From the NCBI GenBank assembly GCA_963663365.2, contig CAXXIH010000004.1, forward strand, positions 1,054,001-1,118,000: a stretch of 64,000 nucleotides of DNA, given 5' to 3'. The DNA is from G963663365 sp963663365. GTDB lineage: Bacteria > Hinthialibacterota > Hinthialibacteria > Hinthialibacterales > G963663365. The stretch's first letter is position 1. Each line of letters starts with the position of its first letter. Under the pieces are notes generated by a model. That model was not told the origin of the DNA and did not search any database. It worked only from the letters and a program-made list of their open reading frames with translations. Shown one piece after another: positions 17,438 through 27,495 of the stretch. The position numbers and the translations under genes are program-made.

Positions 17438-19903
17438 ATGACTTCGGATAGTTCAAGGGAGCTATACCTGAGCACAGACCGCGAGGATCTGTACCGCCGG
17501 GCGATCGAAGTCACCGGAGCAGTACCCTATTATCAAAATTATGAAACCGATGAATATGAGTTCATCGGGCAAGGAATTCTTGAGTTAACCGGTTATGAGC
17601 CGCATGAACTGACCCCCGACTTGTATAGCAGCCTTACAATTGAACGTATTCTTTTGGGTGAATTGGCCGAGCTTTCGTTCGAAGAAGCTATCAAGAAAGC
17701 GCGTGAAACAGAGGGTATCAGTTGGAATGCCCAGTATTTGATACGATGCCGCAATGGTGAACGGCGTTGGCTTGAAAATTCAGCCATACAAATCCGTGAT
17801 CGAAGTGGAAAATTAGTTGGATCTTTAGGAATCTTGCGCGACATCACGCAAGAAAAATCGCACGAAGAAAAGCTTGCGGCGCAAACAAAACAACAGGCCA
17901 CAGTAGCAGCATTGGGGCAGCAGGCATTAGAGGATGGCAATGTACATAAATTGATGGATGAAGCAGTCAAGCGTGTTGCGGAAACGCTTGATGTCGAATT
18001 CTGCAAAGTGTTGGAATTGCTTCCAGATGGAAAAAAATTATTACTGTGTTCGGGAGTCGGTTGGAAAGAAGGGCTTGCGGGGCATGCCGCCGTGGATGCA
18101 GGCTTTGATTCACAGGCCGGTTATACGCTGCAAAGTGATCATCCGGTTGTTGTGGATGATCTTTTGACGGAAACGCGTTTTAAAGGTCCGTCGCTTTTCC
18201 ATGAACATCATATCCGTAGCGGGATATCCGTAAAAATACATGGCCGGGAAAACGTATTCGGCGTTCTGGGAGCCCATACGGCGCGCGTGCGCGCCTTTAC
18301 GGCTGAAGAAGTTCATTTTTTGGAGGCCGTGGCTCATCTGCTTGCCAATGCCATTGAACGCGAACGATCTGAAGAATCGATGCGGCACGCGGCCGAACAG
18401 TACCGAACGCTTTTTGAGGCGACATCGGATGGATTATTAATTTACGATGGGGAGGGCCGTATTGTTGAAGCCAATAAAGCAGCCTGCATTATGCACGGCT
18501 ACAGCTATGACGAATTGATCGGAATGAGAGGGGATGCCATTGTTCATCAGGATAGCTGGCAACTTTTTGTCTCTTTTTTAAATGCCATACATAAAGGTAA
18601 CACTTTTAAGTGTGAAGCCAAAAATGTTCATAAGGACGGCACTGAGATATACATTGAAGTGATCGGGAAAAGCATTCTCTTCGAGGGTCAGGTACTGCCG
18701 TTTGCAATTGTCCATGATGTTACCGAGCGCAAAATCGCCGAGATCGAACGGAAAAAACTAGAGGCTCAGCTGCGTCAAGCGCAAAAAATGGAAGCGGTGG
18801 GGCAGCTGGCCGGCGGAATTGCGCATGATTTCAACAATCTTTTGCAGGCGATTTTGGGGTATACGGAATTGGTCAAACTTGGAATAGAACCAGAAGAAAA
18901 ATCCTTCCAAGACCTTGAGCAAGTTCAAAAAGCAGCAGAGAGGGCATCAGGACTGACACGGCAATTACTCACGTTCAGCCGCCGTCAGGTGCTTCAACTC
19001 ACGGAATTGAATTTAGGTGCGGTTGTTCAAGATTTGGTGAAGCTGATCCGCCGCGTTATCCGAGAGGATATCCATCTGGAATTATCGATTGCCGGAGAAC
19101 TCAAAACCGTTCGGGCCGATTTGGGGATGCTCGAGCAGGTGCTCATGAATTTGTGTGTTAATGCCCGCGACGCCATGCCCAATGGCGGTCAGTTGCTGAT
19201 TGAGGTCCAGAATGTGGGCCTCGATGAGACTTTTTGTGAAAGCGCGCCTTGGGCGCGGCCCGGCGACTATGTCATTTTGACTGTAACTGATACGGGCATG
19301 GGGATGTCTAAGGAAGTGCAGGAACATATTTTCGAGCCCTTCTTTACAACCAAAGAAAAATCCAAGGGTACGGGCTTAGGGCTTTCTGTTGTCTACGGCA
19401 TTGTCAAACAACATAGTGGCTTTATTCATGTGTATAGCGATCTTGGGCAAGGGACAACGTTCAAGATTTATCTTCCGGCACACGAACTTGATGTTCTGCC
19501 GGACGCAGAGACAGCAGAAGTTCCGGTTCCCAGCGGCACAGAAACCATATTGTTGGCCGAAGATGACGAGGTTGTGCGTACGCTTGCAACCCGAATTTTG
19601 GAAAACCGGGGATATACGGTAATTTCGGCTCAAGACGGCGAGGATGCCATCAATTTGTATAACGATAATGTCGAGAAGATTGACCTGGTGATCTTGGATG
19701 TGGTGATGCCCAAATTGAACGGGCAAGCGGTTTACGAAGCCATAAAAGCGATTCGGCCTGAAATACCGATTCTCTTTAGTAGTGGTTATAGTCCAAACTC
19801 CGACATCACAGAATTCATCAAAAAAGCGGGTACCTACCTAATTCAAAAACCATTTATTCCCAATGATCTCCTCAGAATGGTCCGCAATGTATTGGAAATA
19901 TAA
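17438..19903 (+). CDS. hybrid sensor histidine kinase (PAS-GAF-PAS-HisKA-HATPase-REC)
   Basis: A hybrid two-component kinase of 821 aa without a membrane segment, so a cytoplasmic sensor. In order: a PAS-like domain (about 10-130), a GAF domain (about 150-310), a second PAS domain (about 325-440, ending HDVTERK), then HisKA with GGIAHDFNNLLQ (phosphoacceptor H463). The ATPase domain has N box NARDAMPNGG, G1 DTGMGM and G2 GTGLGLSVV. The C-terminal receiver has acidic DD, phosphoacceptor D754 in LVILDVVMPK, and KPF. This matches CckA-like kinases. ATG 17438 is chosen because AGAGGGA lies 5 bases upstream; the frame is open from 17330. No separate partner regulator is adjacent; signal unknown. 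Confidence 0.92.
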   Translation: MTSDSSRELYLSTDREDLYRRAIEVTGAVPYYQNYETDEYEFIGQGILELTGYEPHELTPDLYSSLTIERILLGELAELSFEEAIKKARETEGISWNAQYLIRCRNGERRWLENSAIQIRDRSGKLVGSLGILRDITQEKSHEEKLAAQTKQQATVAALGQQALEDGNVHKLMDEAVKRVAETLDVEFCKVLELLPDGKKLLLCSGVGWKEGLAGHAAVDAGFDSQAGYTLQSDHPVVVDDLLTETRFKGPSLFHEHHIRSGISVKIHGRENVFGVLGAHTARVRAFTAEEVHFLEAVAHLLANAIERERSEESMRHAAEQYRTLFEATSDGLLIYDGEGRIVEANKAACIMHGYSYDELIGMRGDAIVHQDSWQLFVSFLNAIHKGNTFKCEAKNVHKDGTEIYIEVIGKSILFEGQVLPFAIVHDVTERKIAEIERKKLEAQLRQAQKMEAVGQLAGGIAHDFNNLLQAILGYTELVKLGIEPEEKSFQDLEQVQKAAERASGLTRQLLTFSRRQVLQLTELNLGAVVQDLVKLIRRVIREDIHLELSIAGELKTVRADLGMLEQVLMNLCVNARDAMPNGGQLLIEVQNVGLDETFCESAPWARPGDYVILTVTDTGMGMSKEVQEHIFEPFFTTKEKSKGTGLGLSVVYGIVKQHSGFIHVYSDLGQGTTFKIYLPAHELDVLPDAETAEVPVPSGTETILLAEDDEVVRTLATRILENRGYTVISAQDGEDAINLYNDNVEKIDLVILDVVMPKLNGQAVYEAIKAIRPEIPILFSSGYSPNSDITEFIKKAGTYLIQKPFIPNDLLRMVRNVLEI

Positions 19904-19976
19904 GCGGTCCATGGCCTGTTTGGCGTGTAGAACAAATACTATTTCAGTTAAAAATTCAGTTGAAAAAAATACGTGA

Positions 19977-21575
19977 TTAGAAACCGTTGCGAAGCGTTGG
20001 CCAAAGTCCGGCAAGTGCTTGTTTGGGATTTCTGCAGACATATACTGTAAGGTTGTTTTCATAAAGAGCGCAATAAGGATGCTGGATTTGTGCGGCCGGT
20101 TGAACATCGTTAAACACTTCGAGGAGTCCATCTTTTTTTATACCGATGCCATATACAATCAGCATGTCTATTCCCGGTTCTCCCGGCCCCCAAAAGTGAT
20201 AGGTGAGGTGGCCGCAAAGCGCAGGGGGAAGATCATAATCCGGTCCGAAGAAATCAACCGCGGCCGCTTCTCCGTAATTTCCGGTGAAGATTTTGCAGCG
20301 GGATTTTTCTTCGGGTGTGAGTGAATGATAAACACCGGCAGCGGTTTTGACTTGATTTTCCCAGCCGAAACGGTCGGCGAAAAGATCGCGCAATTCTTGA
20401 GAGTTGGGCACCACGCGGGTGAAGGCGCCAATATAAGAACGATAGGTTTCGATAGGCAAACAAGGCACGCCTATCGGTGCGAACAGGCATCCTCCGATGA
20501 CCAGGAACGCAACGGCCACCGGGCGGAGCATACGTAAGCGGCCTTGTTCCAACCACCCTTCCAACACGGTCGCGCCCGCCGCGAACAGCGGCGGATAAAC
20601 CGGGGAGCTGTAGTAAATCTTGCTGCGTAGAAGAATCAGGATTGCCATCGTGAAAATGTAGGTCCAACCGAGGACGCGAAACTGTCTTCCCGATGGCGTG
20701 AAAAAATAAATAAGCCCGATAAGCCAGAGCGGCAGTGTGAATGGAGTTAGGTACAGAACCTGGCCGATCATGAATTCAAGCGGAGCGATTCCGGAATGTA
20801 CGTATTGATTGAGAACACGAAGAAAGGAAACAGTCGGCCAATCATGCACAACCTGCCAGATGATATTGGGCAAAAATAAGAGCAAGGCAACGATACCGCC
20901 CGTATAGAGCCAAGCCGATTTGAAGAACTTGCGTGCCGGAGTTAACACCAAAGCGCAAGTTACGGAAAAGCCGAAAATCAAGACGCTATGTTTGGTGAGA
21001 AGGGCCAATCCGGAGAAAAGTCCGAACCAGAGCCAGTCTTTTTCATTTCCGTCTTTGAGAATGCGTACCAAGGCGCAGGTGCACATGATCCAGAACAGCT
21101 GCTCGAATGAGACAATGGAAAGCATTGAGTCTGCGCCAAGGAATACAACAGCGGTGATGAAGGCCAGCATGGCCAGGCATTGAGCGAAGCGATTGCCTCC
21201 CAACTCGCGTGTCATCCAGCCCACGAGCATGACCTTGATGCCACCGGCGAGGGCGGGCAGAAGCCGAAGACCGAACATGGCAGGACCGGGCAAAATATCG
21301 GCAAGGCGGGCCAGCCATCCGATCATGGGGGCGTGGTCCACATACCCCCAATCGAGATGCCGTCCGCAAGCGATGAAATAGAACTCATCACGAAAGATGC
21401 CATAGGCATTCCAGGTAAGGATGTGAATGAGGAATTTGGCAAAGCCGAAGGCCGTCCAGATGCGAATATCAGAATTCGACCAGAAGGATGCCCTGCCTAA
21501 AGTCTCATTCGGCCCGGAAGTTTCGGTTTTTCGATCAGTATTTTCCATGGAGAAATTGAGCGCGGTTTCAGGCAT
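19977..21575 (-). CDS. GT39/ArnT-like membrane glycosyltransferase
   Basis: An integral membrane protein of 532 aa with roughly ten hydrophobic segments and a soluble C-terminal domain. After the first membrane helix comes IFRDEFYFIACGRHLDWGY, whose Asp/Glu pair matches the catalytic loop of the dolichyl-phosphate-mannose/ArnT superfamily (PMT_2). Such enzymes move a sugar from a polyprenyl-phosphate donor to a lipid or protein on the outer face of the inner membrane. Acceptor and sugar are unknown. It is convergent with the histidine kinase (73 bases) and divergent from the PHP-domain protein. A second ATG at 21548 is possible. Confidence 0.82.
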   Translation of the reverse strand: MPETALNFSMENTDRKTETSGPNETLGRASFWSNSDIRIWTAFGFAKFLIHILTWNAYGIFRDEFYFIACGRHLDWGYVDHAPMIGWLARLADILPGPAMFGLRLLPALAGGIKVMLVGWMTRELGGNRFAQCLAMLAFITAVVFLGADSMLSIVSFEQLFWIMCTCALVRILKDGNEKDWLWFGLFSGLALLTKHSVLIFGFSVTCALVLTPARKFFKSAWLYTGGIVALLLFLPNIIWQVVHDWPTVSFLRVLNQYVHSGIAPLEFMIGQVLYLTPFTLPLWLIGLIYFFTPSGRQFRVLGWTYIFTMAILILLRSKIYYSSPVYPPLFAAGATVLEGWLEQGRLRMLRPVAVAFLVIGGCLFAPIGVPCLPIETYRSYIGAFTRVVPNSQELRDLFADRFGWENQVKTAAGVYHSLTPEEKSRCKIFTGNYGEAAAVDFFGPDYDLPPALCGHLTYHFWGPGEPGIDMLIVYGIGIKKDGLLEVFNDVQPAAQIQHPYCALYENNLTVYVCRNPKQALAGLWPTLRNGF

Positions 21576-21705
21576 TTTAAATCACCGGCGCTGGATTGTA
21601 TATATAACATTGATCAAACCAAACATTTCTATCCAAAATGCTTTATTGTTATGATGATAGAAAATGGGATGAGGCGATTCTGTATTCGGCGGATGGATTA
21701 ATTCG

Positions 21706-23685
21706 ATGGGGCAACCAGATCGAGCGAAAGATTCAGAGGATTGGGTGGCACGCAGCCTTTGCACGTCTCTATTTTTGATCTTGTTTTGCGTAACCGGCGT
21801 GACACGAGAATTCGAATCGTTGGCTCCATTGCGCACCGGTGACGAAGCAGTGGCCGCGGGCCGTGCGCTTGGGATTGGTTCGGCGCTTTTAGAGGGACCG
21901 CAAGCGGTTGAAGTGATGAGCTATCAAGAGCTGACCGTGGTCTATACGGCCGGCAAAGCAGGAGTGCTACCGGGGGGCGGTATTCGCGTGGCCATGCGTC
22001 ATGTTCCACAGTGGACCGAGCCACAAACCGGCAATCCAACGGCGCCTGCTTATTTGACGGCGAAGACCTCGAACGGGGCGGCTGTAGAGATTTTTATCGA
22101 TTACAGGGGAAAACGTTTTTTTGAACAGTATCATCCCTGGCAAAATATCGTCGAAGTCAAAGTTTCCGAACCGGGTTTGCAGCCCAATGACACAATTCGG
22201 GTGACCTATGGTGACCGTAGCGGAGGCTCACCCGGTATTCGAGTTCAGCCATTTGACGAATCGCCTTTTGTATTCAAAACCTATGTCGATGCACTTGGAG
22301 AAGGCCAGTATTTGCCCTTGGCGGACAATCCCAAGGTAGAAGTGATTGCCACGGAGCCCGCGAGACTGCAATTGGTGATGCCATCGAATGCGGTGCAGGG
22401 GCAGCCAACGTGGTGTATTGTTCGCGCGGAGGATGAATATGGAAATCCGGCCGCCAGCTATCGCGGTGTTATCGAGCTGCAATCTACGGATCCATCCGCT
22501 CAGCTGCCGGAAACCTATCAGTTTAGGGAGCTGGATCGGGGGGTGCATCGATTTGAAGAAGTCACTTTTGGCTCGAGTGGCATTCAACGGCTTCAAGTGG
22601 CTGATGGGCGTTTTTCAGCAACCGGAAATCCTGTGCTTGTCAAAGATGAGAAATCTCATAAGGTTTTGTTGTGGGGGGATCTGCACGGTCATACCCTGAA
22701 TTCGGATGGACGGGGTACGGTGGAACAGTTTTATGACTTTGCGGAGCGGGTTGCGGGATTGGATTTTTGCGCTGTGACCGACCACGCGTTCGAGATTTTG
22801 GACGATATGTGGGCGCATTCCAAAGTCGTGACCAACCGGGCCTATAAGCCCGGAAAATTTGTGACATTCCAGGCCTATGAGTGGAGCGGCAAAACCGATG
22901 TAGGCGGCGATCATAATATTTATTTTCTGGAGGACGATCCGCCGCTGTTTCGTTCCCGGTCCTATTACAATTATCTGAATTTCCAGATGTATCACGGCCC
23001 CGAGCCGCAGATCAATCATATTGAAGATATGTTTGTAACACTGCGGATTTTGATGAAAGATGAAGATATTCTTTGTATTCCGCATTACGGGGGACGCCAG
23101 GGCAATCCCAATTGGCATAATCCGAAAGTGCAGCGGATGATCGAAGTTTTTAGCGAGCACCGCCGCAGCGAGGATTGGGTGACCGATTTCCTAAAAAAAG
23201 GGTACCGTTTGGGGATTATGGCCAGTACCGATGGGCACTATGGCAATCCCGGATACGGATATTTGAAACCGAAGTTGGATCCATGGGATTCACAGCAAGA
23301 AATCGGAATGGCATGCGTGGCTGTGTATGCGCAACAGCGTACGCGCGATTCGATTTTCAGGTCTCTTTACGACCGTCAGGTCTATGCCACCAGCGGCGAC
23401 CGAATCATCCTCGATGTGCAGGCGGACGGCCATGCCATGGGATCGGAATACAAAACGCGTAAAGCGCCCAAGATTACAGTGGAAGTGGCGGGCACCGCTC
23501 CGATTTCCTTGATCGAAGTGAAAAAGAACAGCGAAGTTGTCTATACGCAACAACCGGGTAAAGAACAGGTACACTTTGAGTGGAAAGATTCGGATTTCGA
23601 TCCCGGCGCCGCGAATTATTATTATGTGCGTGTTATGCAGACCAACAATGAAGAGGCCATATCGAGTCCGATTTGGGTGAACTAA
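21706..23685 (+). CDS. secreted PHP-domain (DUF3604-like) protein
   Basis: A 659-aa protein with an N-terminal hydrophobic segment (about residues 16-32, probable signal) and an all-beta first half that ends near residue 310. The second half opens with a PHP metal site GDLHGHT (H327, H329), then AVTDHAF (D359, H360), with later ligands likely in 'IPHYGG' and 'MASTDGH'. This order fits DUF3604 and metal-dependent phosphoesterase-like proteins, which are often secreted in environmental bacteria. The substrate is unknown. The gene after it starts 48 bases downstream on the same strand and is likely co-transcribed. Confidence 0.8.
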   Translation: MGQPDRAKDSEDWVARSLCTSLFLILFCVTGVTREFESLAPLRTGDEAVAAGRALGIGSALLEGPQAVEVMSYQELTVVYTAGKAGVLPGGGIRVAMRHVPQWTEPQTGNPTAPAYLTAKTSNGAAVEIFIDYRGKRFFEQYHPWQNIVEVKVSEPGLQPNDTIRVTYGDRSGGSPGIRVQPFDESPFVFKTYVDALGEGQYLPLADNPKVEVIATEPARLQLVMPSNAVQGQPTWCIVRAEDEYGNPAASYRGVIELQSTDPSAQLPETYQFRELDRGVHRFEEVTFGSSGIQRLQVADGRFSATGNPVLVKDEKSHKVLLWGDLHGHTLNSDGRGTVEQFYDFAERVAGLDFCAVTDHAFEILDDMWAHSKVVTNRAYKPGKFVTFQAYEWSGKTDVGGDHNIYFLEDDPPLFRSRSYYNYLNFQMYHGPEPQINHIEDMFVTLRILMKDEDILCIPHYGGRQGNPNWHNPKVQRMIEVFSEHRRSEDWVTDFLKKGYRLGIMASTDGHYGNPGYGYLKPKLDPWDSQQEIGMACVAVYAQQRTRDSIFRSLYDRQVYATSGDRIILDVQADGHAMGSEYKTRKAPKITVEVAGTAPISLIEVKKNSEVVYTQQPGKEQVHFEWKDSDFDPGAANYYYVRVMQTNNEEAISSPIWVN

Positions 23686-23733
23686 CGGCCTTCTCGTAAT
23701 CGGAGAATATTGACCGGGGAGACGGTGGTGAAC

Positions 23734-24672
23734 ATGCGATACCGTGAGATCCGGGATGTCTTTTTTAAGGTTTTTGTGGGGGCTGCGGCTATTCTTGTGT
23801 CCCTTTTTGCGGCGGACAATTCGTTCGGACATGCCTTGGGGACCTTTACACTCAACCATTCCCATATTTTCGATATCGGCGCAGACCGGATTGTGCATTA
23901 TGCTTTGCTTGATTTTGCGGAGACGCCCTCATTTGAGCAATTTATGATTGTCGATGCGGATGGCGACCGGATTGTGCAGAGCGCAGAGATGGACGCGCAT
24001 GCACAATGCTTAGCATTACAGGCTACGCGGGAGTATTACCTCAGCATTAACGGCCAACGTTTGAATGAGGAACTCAAAGATGTTTTTTGGCGGTTTTCTG
24101 AGGGTGTCGTACGGGTGACTTGTATGCAGGTACTCATGCGGTTGGAAGCACCGCTGCCCAAAGATATCGTTCCTGCCGGTACTGAAAGTTTCGAGATGAA
24201 GTTTGAGAATCGGGCTTTTGCGGACCATCTGGGCCGCTGCGACATTCGTCTGCTGTGGCCCTGTGGAACCGAGATCGGCGATATTGCGCAGATCCGGTTG
24301 GCCAACGGTGATTTGGTGAAGCCGATGGCCGACCGGGAGCAGTCTTTGTATCTCCGCGACACACGGAACGTGCAGTTTGATGTCCGGCGACTCTCTGTAG
24401 AGACTCGATCCGCAACCACGGTTGTGAATTCAACGCCTACTTTTAAGGACTTGGAGCCCTACTGGGCGTTTGAGTTCGTTCCTCAAGTCATTTTAAAGCC
24501 TGATGGAGAGGGGCGATACCACATCTTTCACATCACGCTTTCCCGTCAAGCCGGCCAAGGGCAAACACTTAACGAAATAAAGCCGCGCGCGCTTCAGGGA
24601 TTGCCGGCTATTCCGGCGGAAAAAGTCGGCACCGTACCGATTGAGAGCGGACCCCCGCCAGCCGAAGAATGA
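23734..24672 (+). CDS. exported stand-alone domain resembling the N-terminal part of nickel/cobalt transporters
   Basis: A protein of about 312 aa with a signal peptide (residues 1-27, ending NSFG). The mature start HALGTFTLNHSHI...YALLDFAETPSFEQF matches the HPLGNFTxNxY...VLDxAExPTF pattern that precedes the membrane part of some Ni/Co (HupE/NicO-like) transporters in actinobacteria and others. An EF-hand-like loop DADGDRIVQSAE follows. Here there is no transporter domain and no later membrane helix. It may be a secreted or periplasmic remnant or a partner protein. ATG 23734 is used; GTG at 23728 has GGGGAG 6 bases upstream and is an equal alternative. Confidence 0.6.
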   Translation: MRYREIRDVFFKVFVGAAAILVSLFAADNSFGHALGTFTLNHSHIFDIGADRIVHYALLDFAETPSFEQFMIVDADGDRIVQSAEMDAHAQCLALQATREYYLSINGQRLNEELKDVFWRFSEGVVRVTCMQVLMRLEAPLPKDIVPAGTESFEMKFENRAFADHLGRCDIRLLWPCGTEIGDIAQIRLANGDLVKPMADREQSLYLRDTRNVQFDVRRLSVETRSATTVVNSTPTFKDLEPYWAFEFVPQVILKPDGEGRYHIFHITLSRQAGQGQTLNEIKPRALQGLPAIPAEKVGTVPIESGPPPAEE

Positions 24673-24753
24673 TTTCACGCGGAACAATTGGCATCTATCG
24701 CCGCGGATTTGTGATATATTGTTGACGCAAGAAATATAGATGGAGGGAACGTC

Positions 24754-27318
24754 ATGCGTGCGTTCGGCGGATTTTTCTATTTGGCCGGTTTTTTTCTGTT
24801 TTCTCTTTTTGGGATTTGTAACGGCATCGCGCAGACGGGCCAGACTTATCCGATTTCTGATGAGGGCGATGTATTTCCGCCCTATCATGTAAAAATACCA
24901 TTTTGCGAACTTTCAAATCCATTACCGATTTCTGAAGGCCGGGTGGACTTGCCGGATTCAACCCTATATGTGGAAGTTCGTGATATCCCCGATCAGCCGG
25001 AGAATGTGCAAGTTGCACTGCGCGATTCGGAAGGTGTTGCCGCAGACCTTGTGATGCTTGTGACCGGTGTCGCGGATTTCCCGGCCAATGTCTATTTGCC
25101 GTATCCCGATCAATCGGTTGTAGTCGTATTTCAAAATCCAACTACACAGTATGTGGAACGAGTTGTGATTTTCGCTCTTGAGACGAAGGAAATCTATACG
25201 GCGGGTCCTTATCAAACATTATCATCAAACATTGAAATTTGTATCTATCCTTACCTAATTATGAAATCAGTAGGATCCGGAACAAAATACACGATTCTGT
25301 TTGACTTGCGAAACGGGAATCAATCCACAGAAATTGAGACGGTGAGTTATGAAGGTCACTTCTGGAGGCGTGAGTCTATCGACATTGAATTTGATTTTTA
25401 TAAAGGAGAATTGTTATTTCGAATATACAGTTCGGGTTACAACGCCGGGTACTCTTGGAGCGGTCAGTATACTCTAGACACCGAATTAGAATTTGACACC
25501 GATGACTATTCTTTACCGGAGCCAAGCGGCACATCCGGCTATCGACCAATACAGGCTTTTCCGTACGATCCGGCCTCAATTACGGGATTCCAGGAGATCA
25601 TTCCCGGGCCTTACTCCGACATTGTATTGCGGGACAATGAAATTTGGGCAATAAAACAGCCAAATACTCTGGAACGTTTTCATGAGTCCGCCGGGCAAAT
25701 TGTGCAAAACGAACCGCTCACCCAACTTCCCGCGGGAAGCACTCGATTGGAATGCGACGATAAGAATTTATTTGTTCTATCGGGCAATTCCGTCTACCAG
25801 CTCGATACGGCCAAGGCCGAGCCTGAGTTTGATTTGGCCGCGGTATTGCCGGAGAGCGAGCGCGTTTACGACGCATTTATTTATGATGCAACTTTGCATG
25901 TTTTTGGAGGAAATTTCATTTATTTGTTTAAAGCCAATGCAGAAACGTATGAAGAGAAACGAATTGCGAAAGATGCCTTCAGTATCGGAGCGGAGGGAGC
26001 GCGTCTAGCCTTTGCATCTTTGACGGGGATATTGAGCGCAAAGCGGATGGATTTAGTGCGTTATGAATTTAACACTTCCAATGGAATCTATGAATTTACA
26101 ACTTTGATCTATTGCTGGTACTTGGATGAAGAGGCAAATTATTCGGAGTTTCTGAATTTGACCGGAATGGCGGTGGATATGGCCGAGATCGGTCAGCATC
26201 TTTATGTCGCGAGTTCGAGTGAAGACACCGGAGAGTATGGTGACGGCGGCCTGCACCGTATCGACTTACAGACGGGCCAGGCAGAAACGAGCTGCCACGA
26301 TGGACTGCCCAAACCGTTCTTTTTGGGGGCAGCCAAAGAGATTTTGATCTATAGCGGTTCAACGGATCCCGACAATCCGGCGGCGGAAGTAACGGTGTTT
26401 TATGACACCAGCCAGCCGGGACTGCCGGAGTTAGGCAGGATTCCGATTGCGGGCAAACCGGTGGTGTTGAGGAATCTTTTGGTGATTTTGCGGGACGATC
26501 TCTATGTTTTCGATCTGGAACAGATTGTGGGTTCGCCGGTCGTGAGGCGGATCAATGTCTTATCCACAAAGGCGCCAATGCGGAATGAATTGCCTGTGGG
26601 GACGATTCCAGGAATCCGTGTGCCAGCAGCGGAAGGCCGGTTAAATATCCTCGATTTGAATGATTACGTGGCCAATCCGGAGGGCGGCACGCTGACATTC
26701 CATGGGGATGTCGTAGACGAATACGGCCTTGTGTCCATCCCCCCTGGTTCAAAGGGGCTCACAATTTTCAATGTGCAGGCCGAAGCGAACGGAAAAGTGA
26801 GTGATATCAGAATTCCTGTTATCTACACATACGGATGGAGCAGCGAGCCTTTTTGGAGAGGGCCGACGCGTTCGCTTGTTGGTCAATATCAGGGAACTCC
26901 CGGCATAGTTATTTTGAAGCCAGGTATACGAGGCGAGGCAATCATTCCGCAGGAGCTTTGGGAGGCAATGAAGTCTTATGTCCAGCGTGATGAGATTGTG
27001 GATACGCCGCTTTGTTCGTTGCCCGCCTATTACGGCGAACATCCTTTGGCGGTCGGAAGATTTCACATAAGCATCTTGGAAGTAAAAAGCTGGGTCGACC
27101 AGTACGGTTTAAAACACCGTGATTCGAAAGTTTTGGCCGAAGGGCTCGATTCAATTACACACGGGGGGCTTACGGTACAGGTTCAAGATTCGTCTTTGCT
27201 ATTAGAATGCGATAGCCATTTTGAGGGGCCGGTGCAGGTTGTCGCCGATATCCGCGACTATAGCGAGATGCCCAAAGCCTTCTATTCAGTGGTAGTAAGC
27301 CGGGCAATTGGGGATTAG
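24754..27318 (+). CDS. large secreted protein of unknown function
   Basis: An 854-aa protein I do not recognise. The start is well supported: GGAGGG lies about 6-10 bases upstream of the ATG. Residues 1-24 form a signal peptide (FFYLAGFFLFSLFGICNGIAQ). The rest is strand-rich. About residues 290-600 contain repeated short blocks with a 'VYQLDTAK', 'LHRIDLQTG', 'LYVFDLEQI' flavour that suggests a beta-propeller; the C-terminal third looks like one or two beta-sandwich domains. No catalytic motif is evident. The stop is followed by a truncated copy of interspersed repeat A near 27420. The gene is in the same direction as the PHP and Ni/Co-like genes. Confidence 0.7.
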   Translation: MRAFGGFFYLAGFFLFSLFGICNGIAQTGQTYPISDEGDVFPPYHVKIPFCELSNPLPISEGRVDLPDSTLYVEVRDIPDQPENVQVALRDSEGVAADLVMLVTGVADFPANVYLPYPDQSVVVVFQNPTTQYVERVVIFALETKEIYTAGPYQTLSSNIEICIYPYLIMKSVGSGTKYTILFDLRNGNQSTEIETVSYEGHFWRRESIDIEFDFYKGELLFRIYSSGYNAGYSWSGQYTLDTELEFDTDDYSLPEPSGTSGYRPIQAFPYDPASITGFQEIIPGPYSDIVLRDNEIWAIKQPNTLERFHESAGQIVQNEPLTQLPAGSTRLECDDKNLFVLSGNSVYQLDTAKAEPEFDLAAVLPESERVYDAFIYDATLHVFGGNFIYLFKANAETYEEKRIAKDAFSIGAEGARLAFASLTGILSAKRMDLVRYEFNTSNGIYEFTTLIYCWYLDEEANYSEFLNLTGMAVDMAEIGQHLYVASSSEDTGEYGDGGLHRIDLQTGQAETSCHDGLPKPFFLGAAKEILIYSGSTDPDNPAAEVTVFYDTSQPGLPELGRIPIAGKPVVLRNLLVILRDDLYVFDLEQIVGSPVVRRINVLSTKAPMRNELPVGTIPGIRVPAAEGRLNILDLNDYVANPEGGTLTFHGDVVDEYGLVSIPPGSKGLTIFNVQAEANGKVSDIRIPVIYTYGWSSEPFWRGPTRSLVGQYQGTPGIVILKPGIRGEAIIPQELWEAMKSYVQRDEIVDTPLCSLPAYYGEHPLAVGRFHISILEVKSWVDQYGLKHRDSKVLAEGLDSITHGGLTVQVQDSSLLLECDSHFEGPVQVVADIRDYSEMPKAFYSVVVSRAIGD

Positions 27319-27419
27319 GCGTACTACACGCCGATGTCTGAAACTGAATCTTGGAACCGGTTTCAAAACTCCTTTCTAAAGAATTAAGGCTTTGCCAAGC
27401 TGATACGGAATGTGCTGAA

Positions 27420-27450
27420 ACAGCGGCTCATCAGGAGATTCGCCCTCCCC
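27420..27450. repeat. truncated copy of interspersed repeat A
   Basis: The 31 bases beginning ACAGCGGCTCATCAGGAG match the start of repeat A copies at 35554, 47382 and 62944. The copy lies between two convergent genes (stops at 27318 and 27496). Confidence 0.75.
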
Positions 27451-27495
27451 CTGGTCATTTTTGTGACGGTGTTTTGAAACTAGTTTTAAGGTTGA

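Noticed and set aside
26560..26568. A third perfect DnaA box (TTATCCACA)
   Set aside because: It lies inside the coding region of the 24754-27318 gene with no AT-rich stretch or partner boxes.
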